From the NCBI RefSeq assembly GCF_019443745.1, contig NZ_CP050948.1, positions 868,001-932,000 of the forward strand: a DNA stretch of 64,000 nucleotides, written 5' to 3'. The notes beneath the pieces are model-generated. The model did not search any database, was not told where the DNA came from, and saw nothing but the letters and a program-made list of their open reading frames with translations. Position 1 is the first letter of the stretch; each line of letters begins with the position of its first letter. This DNA comes from Iamia sp. SCSIO 61187. GTDB lineage: Bacteria > Actinomycetota > Acidimicrobiia > Acidimicrobiales > Iamiaceae. Shown here piece by piece: positions 8,601 to 16,527 of the stretch. A program made the position numbers and the translations under genes.

Positions 8601-9749
8601 TCAAGCGGTGGCCGCAACGACCTGTGCGTAAGCCTCTGATGGTGTCAGGTAGCCGAGGGTCTTGCGCGGACGGCCGTTGAGGCTCCGCTGGATCTCGACG
8701 AGTTCGGAAGCGGAGACCTTCGAGAGGTCGGTGCCCTTGGGCAAGTACTGACGAAGGAGACCGTTGGTGTTCTCGTTCGAGCCGCGCTGCCAGGGCGAGT
8801 GCGGATCGCAGAAGTAGATCGGGATGCCTGTCGCCGTCGTGAAGCTGGCGTGGGTCGACATCTCGGCTCCTTGATCCCAGGTGATCGACCGGACGAGCTC
8901 GTCGGGCAGCGTGGCGATGGCCTTGCGCATCGCCTTCTCGACGGTCACTGCCGACCGGTCGCCGTCGAGGTGCAGGAGGAGCACGAGGCGGGTGGTGCGC
9001 TCGACGAGGGTGCCGACAGCGCTGCGGCTGGCTTCGCCGAGGATGAGGTCGCCTTCCCAGTGACCCGGCACGGCGCGGTCGTCGGCTTCGGCGGGTCGCT
9101 CGGAGATGTTGACCATCCCGGGAATGCGCCCTCGCCCGTCGACGGTGCCGCGCTTCTTGCGACTGGCCCGGCCCGAGCGGAGGCATCGGGCCAGTTCACG
9201 CCGGAGTTCTCCTCGGCCCTGGACGAACAGCGACTGGTAGATCGTCTCGTGACTCACCCGCATCTCCGGGTCGTCCGGGAAGTCCAACGGTAAGCGTCGA
9301 GCGATCTCGTCGGGCGACCACAGCTCCTCGAGCCGCTTGGTCACCTCATCGAGCAGCCGGCCGGCTCCGAGCTTGCAGGGCTTCGGTCGTCGGGCGGCGT
9401 GGCGGGCGCGCTGGTGGGCGGCCCAGGCCGAGTAGCCCTGGCGGCCGCCGTTGGCGGCAACCTCGCGGGTCACCACCGACGGGACCCGACCGATCGCCCG
9501 GGCGATCGCGCTGAGCGAGTCGCCGGCGCGGATGCCGACGAAGATCTCCTCGCGATCAGCGATGCTCAAACAGCCCGGGCGCGGTTCCCACGTGTCGGGG
9601 ACCCCGGTTGTGAACCGGCCGTCGCGGACCATGAGCCCGACCATCGGCGCGGTGCAGCCGATCTCCCTGGCGATGTCGACGAGCCGCCACCCACGGCCTC
9701 GGAGTCGGAACGCAAGCTGCTTCTGCTCGTGGGTGAGGATTCCGGCCAT
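8601..9749 (-). CDS. IS30-family transposase (nested unit, copy A)
   Basis: A 382-residue transposase with an N-terminal HTH (QKQLAFRLRGRGWRLVDIAREIG), a second HTH (LSAIARAIGRVPSVVTREV) and the IS30 catalytic core: WEGDLILGE, SITWDQGAEM and SPWQRGSNENTNGLLRQYLP supply the DDE residues. Full length for the family with no interruption. ATG 9749 lies 68 bp inside the left end of the 1,224-bp nested unit. Confidence 0.9.
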   Translation of the reverse strand: MAGILTHEQKQLAFRLRGRGWRLVDIAREIGCTAPMVGLMVRDGRFTTGVPDTWEPRPGCLSIADREEIFVGIRAGDSLSAIARAIGRVPSVVTREVAANGGRQGYSAWAAHQRARHAARRPKPCKLGAGRLLDEVTKRLEELWSPDEIARRLPLDFPDDPEMRVSHETIYQSLFVQGRGELRRELARCLRSGRASRKKRGTVDGRGRIPGMVNISERPAEADDRAVPGHWEGDLILGEASRSAVGTLVERTTRLVLLLHLDGDRSAVTVEKAMRKAIATLPDELVRSITWDQGAEMSTHASFTTATGIPIYFCDPHSPWQRGSNENTNGLLRQYLPKGTDLSKVSASELVEIQRSLNGRPRKTLGYLTPSEAYAQVVAATA

Positions 9750-9817
9750 GGCGCTGCTCCTGTGATCGAGGTGCTCGGATCGTCACAGGACCGGTGCGCC
9801 CACCGGTGGATTCCGCC

Positions 9818-10104
9818 ATCGCGTTCGCCCGACGCAGCTCGCGGTTCTCGGCCTCGAGCGCCTTGATCTTCGCTGCGTCCTCCGACGACGTCCCAGCCTT
9901 CAGGCCCTCATCGATGTCGGCCTGCTTGACCCACTTCCGCACCGTCTCGACCCCGTAGCCGAGTTGGCTCGCGACCCGCTGGATCGTCCCGTGGTCGGTG
10001 CCCAGCTCCCGGCGCAGCTGACGCACCAGCCGCACCGCCTGAGCCTTCTCCTCCGGCGAGTACCGACGCGTCGTCGGCTTCCCCGGCCTGATGTCCTTCG
10101 GCAT
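9818..10104 (-). pseudogene. IS3 orfA, cut by the nested IS30 unit (copy A)
   Basis: MPKDIRPGKPTTRRYSPEEK starts at ATG 10104. An HTH (IQRVASQLGYGVETVRKWV) and the leucine-zipper start (IKALEAENRELRRAN) follow before the frame enters IS30 sequence and stops at 9556. The missing tail (ILKSASAFFAAELDRPSK) is found in the same frame at 8593-8536, on the far side of the IS30 unit. The inserted length plus duplication (1,227 bp) is a multiple of three. Confidence 0.85.
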
Positions 10105-10834
10105 GACTCCATCCTCGTTTCCAAGGTCAGGAGCCTCCAACGAACCCAGGGCGGTTCATAGCAGCCGAGCCGGGGCGACTTGTGAGCTTCTCCCCGGACC
10201 TGCCGCCGGGTGCGACCCTCGCCACGGGTCGCCGAGGTCGACCGCCTCACCTCGCGAATCTCTTGGAGTCTGTGGATACCCGCTCGTGGAAGGCTGACCT
10301 TCTCCTCGGGGCGGATCAAAGCTGGGTTACCGCGTCGCTGAAGTCGAACCCGAGGGATCTCCAGTCGTCGCTACGCCGTGCCGCGGACACGCCACACCCC
10401 CCACGCATCGGAATCACAGCCAGCTACGAGCCGGGCCTCTCGAAGGATCCTGAGACTGGCGCGTTGCTTGTTCACGTGCCTGTCTACGGACATGCCATGG
10501 CGCTGTCGAAGTTGGTTCTAGCGGATGTGAAGAACGCCTTCGCTCGGCATCTCGGAGTCTCCGCTACTCCGCTGCAGCAAGATGTCACCGGCATCGGCCA
10601 CCAGCTCAGTCTGTGGGAGGACCGCACGGTCCGAGACGCTGCAAACACGCTCCTCCAATGGAGTCGAGGATCGGGTCTCGATCCCCTTTTCATCTGGTCA
10701 CCCCTGGCGACCGGAGCGAGTGCGCCGGACGCGAACGGGGCTCTGGTCGCCGTCAACACGCTCGTCAACGCGGATTGGTGGGCCGACCGATCGCGAGCCC
10801 CGTTCGAATACACCGAACTGGAGGACATCAGCGC

Positions 10835-11545
10835 CTACGGGGAGTTCGATCCGATCGACTGAGATGCTCGGTAGAGCACCGCTGTCCAGAGACGGAAGCG
10901 GACGATGTGAACTCGGTTGCGCCAGTGGGCGCGGCTGTTCAGCTCGGTCCAAGTGATCGGGAGCCCGTCGCCACGGAGGCTGAAGGGGTCGCGGTAGCCG
11001 AGGTCCCAGAAGGTCCGCACCTCGGCCGTGTCGGAGAGGAACCGGCACACGGAGTTGGTGCGCTGGTGGCCGCGGAGTCCCCGTTTGGTCAGGTCGTCGC
11101 CGCAGATGTCGCAGCGCTGGAAGCGGTCCACGAGTCCGAGCGACTGCTCCAGTGAGGCGAAGCACGTGGGGGAGAAGGCTGACTCGACGTCGTGTCCGGC
11201 TTGGACCGCGGCACGGGTCACGGTCCACCATCGTCGTCCGGTCACCTCCGGGAGCGGCGACCGGACGACGACGCCATTGGTGGCTGAGTCGTGGAGACGC
11301 ATGCCAGGTCGGGGCTTCAGCAGGCGGTCGCCGCTGAACGTCGGCTCGATCAGCACGGATTCTGGCATCACCGCTCGCGCTTCGACGGCGCTCTCCTCGC
11401 CGAGGAGCACCTCGGTCACGGGACGCCGGCTGTCGGTCCAACGAAATCCGGGACAGCGCTCGCCATGCGGCCCGACCGCCCTGGGGTGAAGCCAGACCTC
11501 GCAGCCGTAGGGGCAGCGAGCGGTGAGGTACTCACACTTGGTCAT
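10835..11545 (-). CDS. Hypothetical protein with two Cys/His zinc-finger-like motifs
   Basis: A 236-residue protein. Residues 4-31 (CEYLTARCPYGCEVWLHP to GPHGERC) and a central segment CDICGDDLTKRGLRGHQR...C carry Cys and His spaced like small zinc fingers, so nucleic-acid or protein binding is possible. No known family is recognised. It converges on the disrupted gene at 7178-10862 and overlaps its end by 28 bp. A 20-bp stretch coding CEYLTAR is repeated next to IS copy C at 51.05 kb, suggesting a lost paralogue there. Confidence 0.65.
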   Translation of the reverse strand: MTKCEYLTARCPYGCEVWLHPRAVGPHGERCPGFRWTDSRRPVTEVLLGEESAVEARAVMPESVLIEPTFSGDRLLKPRPGMRLHDSATNGVVVRSPLPEVTGRRWWTVTRAAVQAGHDVESAFSPTCFASLEQSLGLVDRFQRCDICGDDLTKRGLRGHQRTNSVCRFLSDTAEVRTFWDLGYRDPFSLRGDGLPITWTELNSRAHWRNRVHIVRFRLWTAVLYRASQSIGSNSP

Positions 11546-11557
11546 GACGGTCCCTGC

Positions 11558-11821
11558 TCATTCGCAGTTGGCGAAGGGCTTGAACCAGTCGTTGGGATGG
11601 AGGTTGGCGATCCCCAGCTGTTGGTTGACCGGCGAGTCGGGGTCCTCGATGCCGTCGAGGGCCGGGTTGTAGAGCATGAGCACGTCGGTGTCCTGGAGGA
11701 GGAGGTCCTCGAGCCACTCGACTTGGTCGTCGTCCTCGTGAGCGGGGAGCCGCTCGATCCAGGTGGGCTCGGCCATGTCGTCGATCTCGTCGACCATGGC
11801 GAGGATGACGTGGATGGCCAT
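11558..11821 (-). CDS. Small acidic hypothetical protein
   Basis: An 87-residue, very acidic protein (MAIHVILAMVDEIDDMAEPT at the start; HPNDWFKPFANCE at the end). It lies 12 bp upstream of the zinc-finger-like gene on the same strand, so it is probably co-transcribed with it, and its start region faces the divergent primase-like gene at 11837. The family is not recognised. Acidity and size would suit a binding partner or inhibitor, but that is speculation. Confidence 0.5.
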   Translation of the reverse strand: MAIHVILAMVDEIDDMAEPTWIERLPAHEDDDQVEWLEDLLLQDTDVLMLYNPALDGIEDPDSPVNQQLGIANLHPNDWFKPFANCE

Positions 11822-11836
11822 CTCGTCGGCGGTGCC

Positions 11837-12901
11837 ATGTACGACCGCGAAGCCCTGCTCGCCGCGGTCGACCTCGCCGCACTCGCGGACGACCTGATCG
11901 GCGGCCACACCGGCAGCACCCGCAGCCCGATGTGGACCTGTCCCAACCCGAACCACGCTCAGACCGGCCGCACCCCGCCGCTCAGCATCTTCCGCAGCCA
12001 CCACGGCGAACAACGGTGGCGCTGCCACGGCTGCGGCGACGGCGGCACCGCCATCGACCTCGTCCTCACCTGCAAGGGCGGCACCGTCCGCGACGCCCTC
12101 GACTTCCTCGCCGAACGAGTCGGGCACCACGAGAACCCGCCCGATCACACGCCAGCCCGCCGACCGACCCCGACGCATCGACCTGTCGAGGTCGGATGCC
12201 GAGACCCCGAAGGGCTCCAGCGCTACGTCGACGAATGCGCCGATCGCCTCTGGAAGCCCGAAGGCCGAGCGATCCGCCGATGGCTCACCAAGTCCCGAGG
12301 CATCCCCGTGGACGTCCTCGCCGAGAACAAGATCGGCGCCGACCTCGGCCCCCGCACCCAGGACCGACCCGACGGCATGCCCCGAGCGCTTGGCGCCGTC
12401 CTGCCGACCATCGTCGACGGCCGTGCCGTCTACGCCCAGATCCGCGTCCCCCACCCCGCCCCGGACCGACCTCGCTACCTCAACCCTCGATCCGAGCTGG
12501 CGCCGAACCCTCGCCTCACCCGGATGCGGCCCACCGAACGCCGGCACCCCGAGATCGTCGTCACCGAAGGAGCGATCGACGCCCTCTCCGCGGCTGCGGC
12601 TGGCTACGGGGCCGTGGGCGTGCTCAGCGCAACCTACGGGGACGACTCCGTTGCCCTGGCCCTCTCCCGCATGCGCCAACCGCTCGTCCTGGCCTTCGAC
12701 GCCGACGACGCTGGCCACAAGGGGGCGGACCGCCTCGCCGCCATGCTTGAAGCCCGCAACCGCACCCCCGTCCGCCTCGAACTCGCCACCGGCGACCTCA
12801 ACGACGCGCTGCGCCGTTCCGACAACTGGCCTGTCCACTTGAAGACCGTCGTCGAGCGAGCAATGAGCACCCCCTTCGTCGAAGCTGCGGTCGAGCGTTG
12901 A
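11837..12901 (+). CDS. Primase-like protein with CHC2-type zinc finger and Toprim domain
   Basis: A 354-residue protein. Residues about 33-75 form a CHC2-like zinc-binding module (CPNPNHAQ... RWRCHGCGDGGTAIDLV), as in DnaG-type primases. A middle region follows (RWLTKSRGIPVDVLAENKIG), then a Toprim domain (IVVTEGAIDALSAAAAGYGAVGV with the catalytic Glu; LVLAFDADDAGHKGADRL with the DxD). Such proteins support replication of phages and integrative elements. Start ATG 11837 is nearly back-to-back with the minus-strand gene at 11821. It is shorter than chromosomal DnaG and lacks the DnaB-binding C-terminus, so it is a mobile-element primase or primase-like protein. Confidence 0.82.
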   Translation: MYDREALLAAVDLAALADDLIGGHTGSTRSPMWTCPNPNHAQTGRTPPLSIFRSHHGEQRWRCHGCGDGGTAIDLVLTCKGGTVRDALDFLAERVGHHENPPDHTPARRPTPTHRPVEVGCRDPEGLQRYVDECADRLWKPEGRAIRRWLTKSRGIPVDVLAENKIGADLGPRTQDRPDGMPRALGAVLPTIVDGRAVYAQIRVPHPAPDRPRYLNPRSELAPNPRLTRMRPTERRHPEIVVTEGAIDALSAAAAGYGAVGVLSATYGDDSVALALSRMRQPLVLAFDADDAGHKGADRLAAMLEARNRTPVRLELATGDLNDALRRSDNWPVHLKTVVERAMSTPFVEAAVER

Positions 12902-12982
12902 GACCGGCTCCGGTCAGCGGGGACCCGCTCGGTGGCGGCTCACGGATAGCGAATACTACGTTCTAGTTGGGCCACGCTAAAT

Positions 12983-13534
12983 ATGCCGATTCTAGGAGCG
13001 ACGATGGGCTGGGAGATGAGGGAAGGCCTCGAGGGCTTGGAGCGCGGGATCCTCACGTCCCGGGTCGAGGACCTGGTGCGCTGGGCCCGCAAGTCGTCGC
13101 TGATGCCGGCCCAGTTCGGTCTGGCCTGCTGTGCCATCGAGATGATGGCGGCCGGTGCGTCGCACTACGACCTGGCCCGCTTCGGCATGGAGGTCTTCCG
13201 GGCCTCCCCCCGCCAGGCCGACCTGATGATCGTGGCCGGCCGGGTCTCGCAGAAGATGGCCCCCGTGCTCCGCCAGGTCTACGACCAGATGATGGAGCCC
13301 AAGTGGGTCCTGTCGATGGGCGTGTGCGCCAGCTCGGGCGGGATGTTCAACAACTACGCGATCGTGCAGGGCGTCGACCAGATCGTGCCCGTCGACGTCT
13401 ACGCCCCCGGCTGCCCGCCCGGGCCCGAGACGCTCATCCACGCCATCAACACCCTCCACGAGAAGATCCTCACCGGCGAGATCCTGCGCCGGCGGGAGGA
13501 GACCGGCAGCGGCGCCGGCCTCACGATCGGCTGA
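12983..13534 (+). CDS. nuoB: NADH-quinone oxidoreductase subunit B (lone copy)
   Basis: NuoB carries the terminal [4Fe-4S] cluster N2 of complex I. All four ligands are visible in this 183-residue protein: Cys49 and Cys50 ([10 protein letters not shown]), Cys115 ([16 protein letters not shown]) and Cys144 ([10 protein letters not shown]). Length is normal. What is odd is the setting: no nuoA, nuoC or nuoD is adjacent, and the next gene, overlapping its stop by one base (TGATG), is a pyridoxamine-oxidase-like protein. It may be an extra NuoB or a subunit for another oxidoreductase. The N-terminus ([10 protein letters not shown]) also has an internal ATG at residue 8. Confidence 0.93.
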   Translation: MPILGATMGWEMREGLEGLERGILTSRVEDLVRWARKSSLMPAQFGLACCAIEMMAAGASHYDLARFGMEVFRASPRQADLMIVAGRVSQKMAPVLRQVYDQMMEPKWVLSMGVCASSGGMFNNYAIVQGVDQIVPVDVYAPGCPPGPETLIHAINTLHEKILTGEILRRREETGSGAGLTIG

Positions 13535-13983
13535 TGGCGCCAACGCTGACCGCCGATGGACGCCGACGCCTGGCGCACGAGCGGAACCTGTGGCTCTCGA
13601 CCGTCCGGCCCGACGGGCGCGCCCACCTGGCGCCGGTGTGGTTCGTCTTCGTGGCCGACAGGTTGTGGGTGGTGACCGGTCGGTCGTCGGTTCGGGTCGC
13701 CAACCTCCGGGCCAACCCGGCGGCGGCAGCCAGCCTCGAAGACGCAGATCGGCCGCTCGTGGCCACCGGTCGGGTGACGGTCCACGACCATGTTCGGCCG
13801 GGACCTCTGGTCGACGCCTTCGCCGTCAAGTACGGCTGGGATGTCACCGTCGAGGTCGACGACGACCTCGGCGAGCTGGTGCTCTTGGAGATGGAAGTGT
13901 CTACCTGGCACCACCCGGGTCGGCCCGCAGGCCCCGACGCACCGGGTGCCCGCGTCGAGCGGCGGCCATGGCGGGGTCAGTGA
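13534..13983 (+). CDS. PPOX-class (pyridoxamine 5'-phosphate oxidase-like) flavin/F420 protein
   Basis: A 149-residue split-barrel protein. RNLWLSTVRPDGRAHLAPVWFVF is the typical first strand pair, followed by DRLWVVTGRSSVRVANLRANP and DDRPLV-like segments. Actinobacterial members of this size bind F420 or FMN and reduce small molecules. It is translationally coupled to nuoB (TGATG). The substrate cannot be told from sequence. The last 20 residues are Pro/Arg-rich and probably disordered. Confidence 0.78.
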   Translation: MAPTLTADGRRRLAHERNLWLSTVRPDGRAHLAPVWFVFVADRLWVVTGRSSVRVANLRANPAAAASLEDADRPLVATGRVTVHDHVRPGPLVDAFAVKYGWDVTVEVDDDLGELVLLEMEVSTWHHPGRPAGPDAPGARVERRPWRGQ

Positions 13984-14047
13984 CGGCTGACCGGGGGCCT
14001 GCACCATGGGACGAGCGTCCTAAGGTCGCTCGGCGGTGACCGGCGGT

Positions 14048-15253
14048 TCAGGTCTCGGCGGGCGCGACCGGCCCGTCGGCGGTGGCCCGGCGGGAAAGGG
14101 CGGCGACGGCGTGTCGAGCGGCGGTGACGGCGCTGTTGCAGCCGACCTCGGCGAGGTGGCCGGGCGCGGCGACCCAGTCACCGGCGGCCCAGACACCGGG
14201 GCTGTGGTCGACGCTCGGCCGGTCCCGCCACGTCAAGCCCGGCAGGTCCACTGCCCCGGTCGCGTCGCGCAGCGCGCCGCGTCGGCGCCAGAGGACCCTC
14301 TCGCGCCAGTCGGGATCGGCGGCGTCGAGAACCTGCTCGAGCCGGCCTTCGGCGTCGTCGAGCGACTCGCCGACGCCCATGCCCACGCTCAGCTGGATGA
14401 GGTCGGCTTCGTCGGGAGCCAGCCCGTCGAGGATGGCGCTCGGCCGGGTCCAGAAGATGGCCTCGTCGAGGTCGAGCACCAGGTAAGGGTCACGGGCGCG
14501 GCGGATGCCGACGTCGAGCACGGCGACGCGTCGTCGCTCGCCCTGGTCCAAGCCGCCCAGGAGGCGACGGGCGGCTGCCGGCTCGACGGCGACGACCACC
14601 GGGCCTGCCTCTCGCAGGTCGTCGAGCTGGCGGCGGTCGACGGGGTGGCCGACGTCGATCGTGACGCCCATGTCTCGTGCGTGGGCGGCGGCGCGGTCGA
14701 TGATCGTCGACCAGCCTCCGGGCACGTAGCGGGCGGCACCGGTCGGTCGAAGGAGGATCCGCTGGATGCGCTCCACCACGAACGCCGCGGACAGGCGCCC
14801 GGGGTCGTGGTCGAAGGTGAGCGCCCCGGACACCCCGGCGAGCGCTTGCGCTGTCTCGTCGCCCCATCGCTCGGCCGCCCAGGTCCGCAGGTCGGTGTCG
14901 ACCGGAGCGTCGACCCGTCCGAGCCGGAACCCGGGCAGCAGGGCGGGCGGCGGCGTCCGGCGCAGCTTGCCCTCCCACCGAAAGCGGATGTTCGGGTTGC
15001 GCGCCGGCTTGCAACCGTGGGTGAGCCCTCGGTGCCGCAGCCAGTCCCACAAGGTGGTGCCGTCGTAGAGGGCGTGGGGCCCGAGGTTGGCCGTGAACGG
15101 ACCAGTGGTCGACACGGCTCTCCCGCCGAGGGACGGTCGGGCCTCCAGGACCCGGACGGCGGCCCCCGACTCGGCAGCTTCCGTCGCGGCGATGAGCCCG
15201 CTGAGGCCACCTCCGATCACCGTCACCCGGCCTCGTCGTGCGCTGGTGGTCAT
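14048..15253 (-). CDS. FAD-dependent oxidoreductase (amine oxidase / phytoene desaturase-like)
   Basis: A 401-residue flavoprotein with an N-terminal dinucleotide-binding motif VTVIGGGLSGLIAATEAAES (residues about 10-29), then VLEARPSLGGRA and FTANLGPHALYDG, as in the amine oxidase/protoporphyrinogen oxidase/phytoene desaturase superfamily. A C-terminal FAD motif GVWAAGDWVAAPGHLAEVGCNSA closes the fold. It is divergent from the ECF sigma gene at 15.3 kb, with a long inverted repeat between them, so the sigma factor may control it. The true substrate (carotenoid, porphyrin or other) is not evident. Confidence 0.8.
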   Translation of the reverse strand: MTTSARRGRVTVIGGGLSGLIAATEAAESGAAVRVLEARPSLGGRAVSTTGPFTANLGPHALYDGTTLWDWLRHRGLTHGCKPARNPNIRFRWEGKLRRTPPPALLPGFRLGRVDAPVDTDLRTWAAERWGDETAQALAGVSGALTFDHDPGRLSAAFVVERIQRILLRPTGAARYVPGGWSTIIDRAAAHARDMGVTIDVGHPVDRRQLDDLREAGPVVVAVEPAAARRLLGGLDQGERRRVAVLDVGIRRARDPYLVLDLDEAIFWTRPSAILDGLAPDEADLIQLSVGMGVGESLDDAEGRLEQVLDAADPDWRERVLWRRRGALRDATGAVDLPGLTWRDRPSVDHSPGVWAAGDWVAAPGHLAEVGCNSAVTAARHAVAALSRRATADGPVAPAET

Positions 15254-15255
15254 GA

Positions 15256-15334
15256 CGTCCTCCACGTGTCGTCTCGTCCCCAAGAGGCTGGGAACCGGTG
15301 ACCGGTTCCGCGCCTCTTGGGGTGGTGGAGGACG
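15256..15334. promoter_or_regulatory. Long interrupted palindrome between FAD oxidoreductase and ECF sigma genes
   Basis: Nested inverted repeats: CGTCCTCCAC (15256-15265) with GTGGAGGACG (15325-15334), CCCCAAGAGGC (15278-15288) with GCCTCTTGGGG (15312-15322), and GGAACCGGT with ACCGGTTCC at the centre. The GGAAC element resembles an ECF -35 motif read on either strand. The site spans the divergent start regions and covers the possible GTG start at 15298, which favours a later start for the sigma gene. Confidence 0.6.
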
Positions 15335-15834
15335 CCACGGTCCGTCGGGCCCAGAGCGGCGACCCAGCCGCCCTCGACGCAGTGTTGCGCGACCTGGCCC
15401 CCTACCTGGGCCGCATCTGCGGCGCCATCGCCCTGGACGGAGGAGACGACGCCTTGCAAGACACGATGGTCGCCGTCTCCCGGAACCTGACAAGCCTGCG
15501 AGAGCCGGCCGCACTTCGAGGTTGGGCGCGTCGCATTGCGGTGCGCGAGTCGGTCCGGACCGCTCGCCGGTCGGCGTCGGTGCCGGTCGACCCGTCCGAC
15601 CTCGACCCCATGACGGTCGACCTGTCGCCCGGCGTCGACCGGGTGGCGACCGCCGTCGAGGTCTGGTCGGTCCTCGACACGCTGCGTCCCGAGCAACGGG
15701 CGGTCCTCGTCCTGCGTCACATCGACGATCTCGACGAGGCCGAGATGGCGGCCGCTCTCGGGGTCGCTCGCGGCACCGTCAAGTCACGGCTCCACCGCGC
15801 TCGGGCCGCGTTCCGGGACCGGTGGACGGCATGA
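15322..15834 (+). CDS. ECF RNA polymerase sigma factor
   Basis: About 170 residues with region 2 (VRRAQSGDPAALDAVL and DGGDDALQDTMVAVSRNL) and region 4 (LDTLRPEQRAVLVLRHIDDLDEAEMAAALGVARGTVKSRLHRAR). It binds core RNA polymerase and directs it to stress or signal promoters. GTG 15322 is chosen because the upstream GTG at 15298 lies at the centre of a large palindrome; both are possible. It overlaps the next gene by ATGA (15831). No anti-sigma gene is adjacent, so control may come from the coupled SRPBCC protein or from autoregulation. Confidence 0.85.
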   Translation: MVEDATVRRAQSGDPAALDAVLRDLAPYLGRICGAIALDGGDDALQDTMVAVSRNLTSLREPAALRGWARRIAVRESVRTARRSASVPVDPSDLDPMTVDLSPGVDRVATAVEVWSVLDTLRPEQRAVLVLRHIDDLDEAEMAAALGVARGTVKSRLHRARAAFRDRWTA

Positions 15835-16364
15835 CCCCGAGCAACCGGCCGCAGTCGCCCGCCTCCCGCAACTGGCCGGTCGCGACGTTGAGCACCGTCG
15901 GCCGTCTGCGCGCCGTGGCCGCAGGCCTGCCCGGCGCCGTCGTCAGCGAGGCCACCATCGACGCCCCCTTAGCGTCAGTGTGGGCGTTCATCGCCGACCT
16001 CGAAAGCTCGGTCCCGCGCTTCGACCGCACCGTGTCGAGCCTCTCGGTCCTCGAACGGGACGACACCCGACTGGTGGTGCGAGCGCAGGGGCCGGGGCTC
16101 CTGGCCCGGGTGCCGATCACCTTCGACGTCCAGCTCGACGAGGGCTGGTGCTGGATGCTGGCGAGGCCCGGACTGTACCTCGTCGCCATGGCGGCCATGC
16201 CCGACAGCGACCCGGCCCGGACGCGCTATGCGCACCTCGAAGCGGTGGCGGCACCAGGACGGGCGTGGAGGCCGCTCCTGGCCGCCACCCGCCAGCGGAC
16301 CCGACGCCACGTGGCGTCCGACCTGGCCGGCATCATCACCGCGATAGCGAACGACGACCAGTGA
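15831..16364 (+). CDS. SRPBCC/START-like domain protein
   Basis: A 177-residue protein, coupled to the ECF sigma gene by a 4-bp overlap. After a 35-residue leader, VVSEATIDAPLASVWAFIADLESSVPRFD is the characteristic first strand-helix of SRPBCC polyketide-cyclase-like domains, followed by strands ending in VPITFDVQLDEGWCWMLA. These domains bind hydrophobic ligands in a deep pocket. A ligand sensor partnered with the sigma factor is an attractive inference but has no direct support. Confidence 0.65.
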   Translation: MTPSNRPQSPASRNWPVATLSTVGRLRAVAAGLPGAVVSEATIDAPLASVWAFIADLESSVPRFDRTVSSLSVLERDDTRLVVRAQGPGLLARVPITFDVQLDEGWCWMLARPGLYLVAMAAMPDSDPARTRYAHLEAVAAPGRAWRPLLAATRQRTRRHVASDLAGIITAIANDDQ

Positions 16365-16527
16365 GGGACGTATCGGAGGCCGGCCTGGCCAATCAGAGAT
16401 GCATCGCTAGTATCGGCCCGGTGGCGTTGCGCCCAGGCCTCGACGACGAGCCAACGGTCTCTCGTGTCCACCCGGCCCGTTGGCACGAGCCGCTGTGGCC
16501 TGCTGTCGGTGACACGAGGGCGACGGA

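Larger units (their letters stand above)
7588..10158 (-). mobile_element. Chimeric insertion sequence copy A (IS30 unit nested in IS3 unit)
   Basis: A 2,571-bp element with terminal inverted repeats TGAACCGCCCTGGGT / ACCCAGGGCGGTTCA and a 4-bp target duplication TAGC (7584-7587 and 10159-10162). The outer unit is IS3 family (orfA, orfB). Inside orfA lies a 1,224-bp IS30-family unit (8594-9817) flanked by a 3-bp duplication (GAT on the coding strand). The same 2,571 bp occur at 44356, 51080 and 55474 with identical translations in every frame. Coding strand here is minus. Confidence 0.93.
7178..10862 (+). pseudogene. Unknown gene split by chimeric IS copy A
   Basis: The left part starts at GTG 7178 and reads VTGIELAGETTPG to QPQGLLVA at 7587. 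The right part resumes at 10163 and ends at TGA 10862 (EPGRLVSFSPDLPPG to GEFDPID). Removing the 2,571-bp IS and one copy of the TAGC duplication joins the two in one frame of 370 codons, so this was a single intact gene before insertion. The left half is Leu/Ala-rich; the right half has ALLVHVPVYGHAMALSKLVLADVKNAF and looks globular. No family is recognised. The 3' end overlaps the convergent gene at 10835 by 28 bp. Confidence 0.8.

Noticed and set aside
15298-15321. GTG 15298 as start of the ECF sigma gene
   Set aside because: It falls in the centre of the large palindrome and adds only eight residues before the conserved N-terminus; kept as an alternative, not preferred.
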